Shown here: in pieces, positions 40,236 to 45,381 of the stretch
Numbering within the stretch: the first letter of the stretch is position 1
How the letters are laid out: each line of letters starts with the position of its first letter
Origin: Candidatus Melainabacteria bacterium
GTDB taxonomy: Bacteria > Cyanobacteriota > Vampirovibrionia > LMEP-6097
NCBI GenBank assembly: GCA_018695135.1
Contig: JABHOV010000101.1
Location: forward strand, 1 to 45,381
Reading direction: 5' to 3'
DNA: 45,381 nucleotides
Program-made: the position numbers and the translations under genes
Notes under the pieces: generated by a model
The model's database searches: none
What the model was told of the DNA's origin: nothing
What the model saw: only the letters and a program-made list of their open reading frames with translations

Positions 40236-41191
40236 AACAGATTAGTCAATTAGCTTCGCGCAATTTCTTCATCCTCATAATTATTTTTGCCGCTCTTGGT
40301 TTATTTCAAGCCCAGTGGCAACAGGATCTTCAACAATATATCGAGCAGATGCTTGGCTTAGTGATTTTTGTAATGGCATTGACTTTGAGTTTTGAGGATT
40401 TTACCAAAGTATTCCGTAAGCCTAGTAGATTAGCTATTGGAGTTGCAGCTCAGTATTTAATCATGCCTCTTGCAGCTTTTTTGATCGCAAGACTAGTCGG
40501 ACTATCAGCGGAACTTGCTGTAGGATTGGTTTTGGTAGGGTCTTGTCCAGGCGGTACGGTTTCTAATGTACTTGTGTATATCGCCAAGGCTGATTTACCA
40601 TTGTCTGTTTCAATGACCTTCACGTCGACCTTGCTTGCGCCATTGATGCTGCCACTGATGATGTGGCTTTATGCATCGCAATGGATCGAAGTGGATACTT
40701 GGTCTTTGTTTTGGGCAGCCATTAAAATCGTTTTGATTCCGTTAGTTTTAGGTTTGAGCACAAAAGTTTTAATTAAAAACCAAGAAGCGCGTTTAGAACC
40801 AATCGTCTCACTTGTTTCAGTCTTACTTGTTTGTGTCATCATCATGGTGATGGTTGCCGTTGGCAGCCCGAGAGTGATGATGCTTGAAAATATACAATCG
40901 CACTTGCTTCAAGTTATGCTTGCGGTGTTTTTGCTCACTGCTGTTGGTATGCTAGCTGGTTACTATTTACCAAAACTAGTTGACAAGAATTTAACTCAAG
41001 AGCAATTAAGAGCGATTGCGATCGAAGTCTCTATGCAAAACTCGGGTCTTGCTTCGGTACTTGCCTTAGTGCATTTCGGTCCACTGGCAGTCGTACCAGC
41101 TATTTTTGCTGCTACTTGGAACTGTATCGCCGGGTCATTGTTAGCTAATTATTGGTCTTCTCGAACTTTTATTCAGGGAAAATCCCCTTGA
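40232..41191 (+). CDS. Bile acid:sodium symporter (BASS) family transporter
   Basis: A 319-residue membrane protein with about ten spans. It has the BASS pattern MLGLVIFVMALTLSFEDF (GxxMxxMGL-like segment), LAVGLVLVGSCPGGTVSNV (the GCxPGGxxSN signature) and VSMQNSGLASVLALVHF (ExGxQN-type segment with E replaced, ISMQN-like). Members move organic acids or other anions with sodium. Start GTG 40232 overlaps the cstA stop by four bases, so the two are one operon. CstA and a BASS carrier may handle related organic acids, but the substrate is unknown. Confidence 0.87.
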   Translation: MKQISQLASRNFFILIIIFAALGLFQAQWQQDLQQYIEQMLGLVIFVMALTLSFEDFTKVFRKPSRLAIGVAAQYLIMPLAAFLIARLVGLSAELAVGLVLVGSCPGGTVSNVLVYIAKADLPLSVSMTFTSTLLAPLMLPLMMWLYASQWIEVDTWSLFWAAIKIVLIPLVLGLSTKVLIKNQEARLEPIVSLVSVLLVCVIIMVMVAVGSPRVMMLENIQSHLLQVMLAVFLLTAVGMLAGYYLPKLVDKNLTQEQLRAIAIEVSMQNSGLASVLALVHFGPLAVVPAIFAATWNCIAGSLLANYWSSRTFIQGKSP

Positions 41192-41226
41192 ATTTAGTCA
41201 AAACACGGATATGCTTGAGTTTTTGA

Positions 41227-41297
41227 CTATTTTCAGAAATACTATTTCCGAAAACATGCTATTTTCAGAAATACTCTTTCTGGAAATAGGGTATAAT
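41227..41297 (+). promoter_or_regulatory. Repeated operator and -10 of AAA/DUF4143 ATPase 2
   Basis: CTATTTTCAGAAATACT-TTTC occurs twice, at 41227-41248 and 41259-41280 (period 32 bases, three helical turns), next to TTTCcGAAA and TTTCTGGAAA palindromes. TATAAT (41292-41297) follows, seven bases before the ATG. Direct repeats on one face of the helix are typical of a regulated promoter. Confidence 0.5.
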
Positions 41298-41304
41298 AAA
41301 GCTA

Positions 41305-42489
41305 ATGTACCAGCGTTTGTTAAAAGCCCCATTAGAAAATGAGCAGAGTTTTTTCCTCTTTGGAGCCAGAGGAACAGGCAAGAGTTATTGGCTGAGAAAT
41401 CTACAGCACGAATCAATGCAGTTTAATTTACTTGAACCAGAAACACGCATTGAACTTAGTACTAAGCCTAGTTTGCTCAAAGAACAAATTCCACCTGGCT
41501 ATCAAGGTTGGGTGATTATTGATGAGATCCAAAAAGCTCCTGTTTTACTTGACCTGGTGCATCAGTTGATTGAAGAACGAAATTACAAGTTTATACTCAC
41601 AAGCTCCAGCGCGCGCAAATTAAAAAAACTCGGTACTAATTTACTTGCAGGACGGGCTCATACTTATCACATGTATCCGCTAACTGTACAAGAATTAGCA
41701 GATGATTTTGACTTGGCTATTGCACTAAAATATGGAATGTTACCTAGTGTTTATGACAAGTCTATTAACGCTGCTCCCAAATATCTTAGTTCTTATACCA
41801 AGACTTATCTCTATGAAGAAGTGATGCAGGAGGGTTTGAGCCGAAAGTTAGAAGCGTTCAGTAGATTTTTGGAAGCAGCTAGTTTTTCACAAGCAAGTGT
41901 TTTAAATATTGCGTTTGTTGCAAGAGACCTTGGACTCAATGCTAGAACGGTCTCTAACTATTTTGAGTTACTAGAAGATATGTTACTTAGTTATAGGTTG
42001 CCAGTGTTTAGTAAGAGAGCCAAACGTAAAATGATTAGCCACCCTAAGTTTTATTTTTTTGATGTTGGGGTTTACCAATCACTTAGGCCCAAAGGAATTC
42101 TTGACTCGAGAGAAGAGATCGAAGGACATGCTTTGGAGACATTGATTTTGCAGGAACTTATTGCATTGAATCATTATTATCAATTAGAGTATCAACTTTA
42201 TTATTGGAGAACAGTAAATGATCAGGAAGTTGATTTTGTGCTTTATGGTCCTAATGGTTTTTTTGCAATTGAAGTTAAGCGTTCTAGCAAAGTCAACGTC
42301 AGGGATACTAAGAGCTTAGAATTGTTTTTGCAAGACTATCCAGAAGCTAGAGCTTATATTGTTTATGGTGGTGATAGATCTTTGTATTTTGATAACAAGG
42401 TTGAGGCTCTTGGGGTTCTTGAGTTTTTAACAACATTGCCTCTTATTCTTGGCTCAAACTTCTCTTGCAACTCATCTAATACCTCTTGA
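41305..42489 (+). CDS. AAA+ ATPase with DUF4143 domain (copy 2)
   Basis: A 394-residue relative of the ATPase at 29804. The P-loop FLFGARGTGKSYWL is near residues 17-30, Walker B WVIIDEIQKAPVLL near 73-86, sensor ILTSSSARKLKKLG, and GRAHTYHMYPLT. A winged-helix segment (DLGLNARTVSNYFELLEDML) and the PD-(D/E)XK-like end (NDQEVDFVLYG, GFFAIEVKRSS) follow. Transcription seems leaderless from a repeated-operator promoter. The last ~40 codons are antisense to the solute-binding-protein gene. The tail after GVLEFLTTL lacks the usual end (in copy 1, ILILPWREIF), so it reads into foreign sequence until a stop. Confidence 0.85.
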   Translation: MYQRLLKAPLENEQSFFLFGARGTGKSYWLRNLQHESMQFNLLEPETRIELSTKPSLLKEQIPPGYQGWVIIDEIQKAPVLLDLVHQLIEERNYKFILTSSSARKLKKLGTNLLAGRAHTYHMYPLTVQELADDFDLAIALKYGMLPSVYDKSINAAPKYLSSYTKTYLYEEVMQEGLSRKLEAFSRFLEAASFSQASVLNIAFVARDLGLNARTVSNYFELLEDMLLSYRLPVFSKRAKRKMISHPKFYFFDVGVYQSLRPKGILDSREEIEGHALETLILQELIALNHYYQLEYQLYYWRTVNDQEVDFVLYGPNGFFAIEVKRSSKVNVRDTKSLELFLQDYPEARAYIVYGGDRSLYFDNKVEALGVLEFLTTLPLILGSNFSCNSSNTS

Positions 42490-43685
42490 GCACTAGCTTC
42501 CATCCTCAATACTTTAAGGTAAGCGGCTTTGATTTCTCTTTTGTAACGATTTGCAAAATCGACTTGAGGAAAATAACTTGCGTGAGGACTATTTGATAAT
42601 TCAATAAAAATATTGATATAAGGATTTTCATGTCGGCTAAAAAATTCAGCTGAATGATTTTTAAGTGGTGTGAATTTGCCCTGAGCAAGAGCTAGATATT
42701 CTAGGTTCTCTTGTTTGTGCAGCCATTTGATAAACTGCTGCGCTTCTTGTGGGTGTTTGGCTTTAAGCGGAATAGCAAGGGCATCGATGTTTACTAAAGT
42801 AGCCAGAGTTTTTTCAAAACTCGGAAACGGCGCCACAACTACTTCCATATTCGGCGCAAAAATTCCAGCAAGTCTATGCTCCCAGACACCACTGTTTTCA
42901 ATTGCAATTCTTCCAGAATAAAATGGATTGTCTGGACTTTGATAGGCATGAAAGCCCTCGGTGAAAGCTGCAAGTTTGTCTTTTGGGATTTTACTTGCAA
43001 AGTTGTCTTGGACCCAAGACCATGCCGCTATATTTTCTGGCAAGTTTGCCGTCACGCCATTTGCGTCACCCCAACTACCACCAAAGCTACTAACAATGAA
43101 CTTACCAGCCCAAGGCGGCCAGCTCGGTAGCCATGCTACGGGAGGCTGTAAGGCTGCAAGGCTCGGGTCGTTTATGATATCAAAAGTCGCAACTATATCA
43201 TCGAGTGTTTTTGGAATTGCCAAACCATATTCATCAAGCAAGCCTTTATTAATATGCATCGCATCACAAGTTGGCATTAATGGCATTGCATACTGCTTGC
43301 CATTGACATTAAGCATCTCAAGATAGATAGGAATATAATCTTGCTGATCCACCACATTCCCCAAGTCCAGCAAGCCTCCCCGCAAACCAAGATCAATAAC
43401 CATATCTCCATCAATATGAATTAAGTCTGGCGGCACCCCAGCTGCAATCGCCATTAGGATTTTTTTGCGAGGCATAGAAATGCTCAGCATCTCAACTTCA
43501 AAGTCATGATCTTCCGAGTTGAATTTCGCAACTAAATCCTCTAGCGGTTCTTTTTCTGTGCCACTCCAATATTGCCAAAAGATTACTTTATTAGTGTCGC
43601 CTTTCCTCTTTTTAGCAAAAACAAAAGGCAAGGCAGCAATGCACAAGAATACAAATATATATAAGGTAGTGTTTTTAGCTTGCAT
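42363..43685 (-). CDS. Extracellular solute-binding protein (ABC transporter, sugar type)
   Basis: A 440-residue family 1 solute-binding protein. A signal peptide-like start (MQAKNTTLYIFVFLCIAALP, then FVFA) precedes KVIFWQYWSGTEKEPLEDLV, IAAGVPPDLIHIDGDMV, and YAMPLMPTCDAMHINKGLLD, all typical of sugar-binding proteins of the MalE/UgpB group. I start at ATG 43685, where the signal begins; a longer frame adds 18 residues. The last ~40 residues (after EKFEPRIRG) are encoded opposite ATPase 2 and look non-native, so the two genes overlap tail to tail by 127 bases. No permease or ATPase of an ABC importer is adjacent, so its partner lies elsewhere or is lost. Confidence 0.82.
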   Translation of the reverse strand: MQAKNTTLYIFVFLCIAALPFVFAKKRKGDTNKVIFWQYWSGTEKEPLEDLVAKFNSEDHDFEVEMLSISMPRKKILMAIAAGVPPDLIHIDGDMVIDLGLRGGLLDLGNVVDQQDYIPIYLEMLNVNGKQYAMPLMPTCDAMHINKGLLDEYGLAIPKTLDDIVATFDIINDPSLAALQPPVAWLPSWPPWAGKFIVSSFGGSWGDANGVTANLPENIAAWSWVQDNFASKIPKDKLAAFTEGFHAYQSPDNPFYSGRIAIENSGVWEHRLAGIFAPNMEVVVAPFPSFEKTLATLVNIDALAIPLKAKHPQEAQQFIKWLHKQENLEYLALAQGKFTPLKNHSAEFFSRHENPYINIFIELSNSPHASYFPQVDFANRYKREIKAAYLKVLRMEASAQEVLDELQEKFEPRIRGNVVKNSRTPRASTLLSKYKDLSPP

Positions 43686-43803
43686 TGAATTTACTACTTT
43701 AATACTAAACCAAGTAGAAGCAAGAATAATGATACGCATGTCATTAATAAAAACATAGTTATGCTGACTCTCATGGCTCTATTTATCAGTTACGATTGCA
43801 TGT

Positions 43804-45093
43804 ATGTCTAATGAACGCCGTGTAGTAATCACAGGAATCGGACCAGTAACCCCAGTGGGTATTGGGCTTGAGGATTTTTGGTCAAGCATGAAGGCAGGCA
43901 AGTCCGGTATTACTGAGCTTAGCCCCGAAAGAATGGAGGGTTATGATTGCCCGGTCACTATTGGTGGCGAAATTAAGAACTTCAAGGTTACTGATTATTA
44001 TGACGACCGTAAAATTCTTCGTAGTTTAAACAAGGACATGGATCCAGTATCACAGTTTGCGGTTGTTGCAGCGAAATACGCGATCGAAGATTCAGGAATT
44101 GATTTTGATAAACTCGCAGACTATGGAACCAATAGAACCAAAGTAGCTACTTTTGTAGGTACTGGTATTGGTGGAATCTCAACTACTTGTAATGACACCA
44201 TGACTTTGAATAACCGCGGGCTCAAAGCCTTAGGACTCAGATCTATTATTCGCTTAATGCCGAACGCAGCTTCTGGTCATATCGGGATCATGTGGGGCTT
44301 GCAAGGCAGAGCCAAGTCTGACTCTACTGCTTGCGCTTCTGGTCTTGACAGCATGATGGATGCTTTTTGGTATATAAAGAACGGCTTAGCTGACATTATG
44401 GTGACTGGCGGCAGTGAGGCTTGTCTTAACCCATTAGCTATTTCTTCTTTTTACAATATGACGGCACTTTCTCGCCGCCAGACGACAGCCGCTGAAGCTA
44501 GCTGCCCGTTTGACGCCAGGCGCGATGGTTTTGTAATGTCAGAGGGTGCAATGATTTTTACTCTTGAAGAGTTATCTATAGCCAAGAAACGTGGCGCTAA
44601 GATATATGCCGAGTTAGTTGGCGTCGGAGCCAGTTGTGATGCGTATCACATTACTGCCCCAGCTGAAGATGGTAGTGGCGGAGCTAGAGCAATTGAGATG
44701 GCTTTAGAGTCAGCGGGATTATCTGACAAGCGCGAATGCATAGATTATATTCACGCTCACGGAACCAGCACGCCACTTAACGATGCTCGCGAAACACTTG
44801 CAATCAAAAAAGTCTTTGGTGACCACGCCTACAAACTTGCAGTCAGTTCAACCAAGTCAATGACCGGTCATATGATCGGCGCTGCTGGACCTACAGGGCT
44901 TGCTGTAGCTGCTCTTGCTTGCCGCGATGATATTATAGCGCCAACCATTAACTACAAGGAAGCAGACCCAGCTTGTGATCTTGACTATGTACCTAATGTC
45001 GCCAGAGAGACCGAAGTGAACTACGCAATTGTGCAGGCTCTTGGTTTTGGTGGACATAATACCGTAGCAATAGTCAAAAAATTCACGGAGTGA
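43804..45093 (+). CDS. fabF: Beta-ketoacyl-ACP synthase II
   Basis: FabF condenses malonyl-ACP with acyl-ACP in fatty-acid elongation. The 429-residue protein has ITGIGPVTPVG at the start and the catalytic triad of Cys177 (DSTACASGLDS), His319 (IHAHGTSTPLND) and His356 (KSMTGHMIGAAG). QALGFGGHNTVAIVKK ends it. An ordinary stand-alone elongation enzyme; no acpP or fabG sits next to it in the window. TACGAT is seven bases before the ATG. The last codons take part in a hairpin with downstream sequence. Confidence 0.95.
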   Translation: MSNERRVVITGIGPVTPVGIGLEDFWSSMKAGKSGITELSPERMEGYDCPVTIGGEIKNFKVTDYYDDRKILRSLNKDMDPVSQFAVVAAKYAIEDSGIDFDKLADYGTNRTKVATFVGTGIGGISTTCNDTMTLNNRGLKALGLRSIIRLMPNAASGHIGIMWGLQGRAKSDSTACASGLDSMMDAFWYIKNGLADIMVTGGSEACLNPLAISSFYNMTALSRRQTTAAEASCPFDARRDGFVMSEGAMIFTLEELSIAKKRGAKIYAELVGVGASCDAYHITAPAEDGSGGARAIEMALESAGLSDKRECIDYIHAHGTSTPLNDARETLAIKKVFGDHAYKLAVSSTKSMTGHMIGAAGPTGLAVAALACRDDIIAPTINYKEADPACDLDYVPNVARETEVNYAIVQALGFGGHNTVAIVKKFTE

Positions 45094-45117
45094 ATTGCTT
45101 GATTATTGCTACGGTAT
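45058..45117 (+). terminator. Hairpin overlapping the fabF 3' end
   Basis: ATACCGTAGCAATAGTCAA (45058-45076), within the last fabF codons, pairs with TTGATTATTGCTACGGTAT (45099-45117) with one mismatch; the stop codon lies in the loop. No clear T-run follows. Confidence 0.4.
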
Positions 45118-45314
45118 GGTTGCGCTCACTGCGTTCGCCTTTCTGGCTCTCTGGTTGCGGAGACTTTGTCTCCTGGTTGCGCCTACTTACGTAGGCTGCT
45201 TACTCCTTCATTGAATTTCAATAGCCAAGCTCAGCGAAGCGCAACCAGGGAGCGTTAGCGACCGCAACCAGCAAATCTTTGATTTGCGCAACCAGGCACA
45301 AAGTGCCGCAACCG
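45117..45314. repeat. GGTTGCG mini-hairpin array after fabF
   Basis: An ordered array: GGTTGCG, arm, GGTTGCG, hairpin GAGActttgTCTC, GGTTGCG, hairpin GCCTActtacgTAGGC. A central spacer follows, then CGCAACC, hairpin (GGAGCGttAGCGACC), CGCAACCAG, hairpin CAAATctttgATTTG, CGCAACCAG, hairpin GGCACaaagTGCC and CGCAACC. Seven GGTTGCG or CGCAACC units are visible. The 45094-45381 gap is mostly this array, with only about 65 bases beyond it. Confidence 0.8.
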
Positions 45315-45381
45315 TCATTACTTAATTCGCCATACAAAAGCGCACAAGTAACTCCGCCTCATCACTAATCCCTTGCTCTCT

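Noticed and set aside
45323-45381. Possible 3' end of a minus-strand gene reaching the window edge
   Set aside because: Too short to judge; a few plausible codons before a TAA at 45325-45323 but no recognisable motif.

Overview
The window looks like bacterial chromosome of moderate-to-low GC with dense, short-spaced genes on both strands. Peptidoglycan genes (glmU, and murE with the DNPR motif of meso-diaminopimelate ligases), the start of a complex I subunit (nuoD), and coaD followed directly by a DivIVA-like coiled-coil gene are together compatible with a non-photosynthetic relative of cyanobacteria (Melainabacteria/Vampirovibrionia type). That placement is inference from gene content; no marker was searched.

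Layout. 0-6 kb: 5' end of nuoD, a ureohydrolase-like protein lacking most metal ligands, three unrecognised proteins, glmU, and an unlisted 57-residue ORF with a strong ribosome site. 6-13 kb: a large hydrophobic unknown, thiL, coaD, the DivIVA-like protein, tRNA-Gly(GCC) preceded by two copies of its own 5' part, ribosomal protein S1, and a HugZ/DUF2470-like protein. 13-22 kb: an orphan DNA methyltransferase, acyl-CoA ligase, pilC, an interrupted small membrane gene, hisF and murE. 22-29 kb: a processive glycosyltransferase coupled to an LCP-family protein, a lipoprotein, a Gfo/Idh oxidoreductase coupled to a ComEA-like anchor, and a sulfotransferase. 29-43 kb is more accessory: two AAA/DUF4143 ATPases, a second sulfotransferase, a galactofuranose block (glf and two GT2 genes), a Fic protein, and a hipA-hipB pair boxed by 30-bp direct repeats. 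It also holds cstA with a BASS-type transporter. The window ends with a sugar-binding lipoprotein-like/secreted protein and fabF.

The most unusual property is the load of small palindromic repeats in several families. They fill nearly every larger intergenic gap and also enter reading frames. One supplies the first 24 residues and start codon of murE. Others supply the C-terminus of thiL (and an optional N-terminal extension), the last residues of a sulfotransferase, an in-frame 59-codon insert in a membrane protein, and an insert carrying a stop codon in a small gene. One repeat type is built from interchangeable mini-hairpins with a constant CTTTG-type loop, separated by GGTTGCG spacers. 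A tRNA-Gly gene follows two 86-bp tandem units each carrying its first 17 bases.

A second general observation is that many start codons lie 6-9 bases downstream of a -10-like hexamer with no Shine-Dalgarno sequence. This suggests common leaderless transcription, alongside genes with clear ribosome sites. Gene cooperation: glf, two GT2 enzymes, two sulfotransferases, a processive GT2 and an LCP protein could build a sulfated, galactofuranose-containing surface polymer. Fic, HipA-HipB and the ATPases look like exchangeable toxin/defence-type cargo. All functions come from motif recognition by eye.
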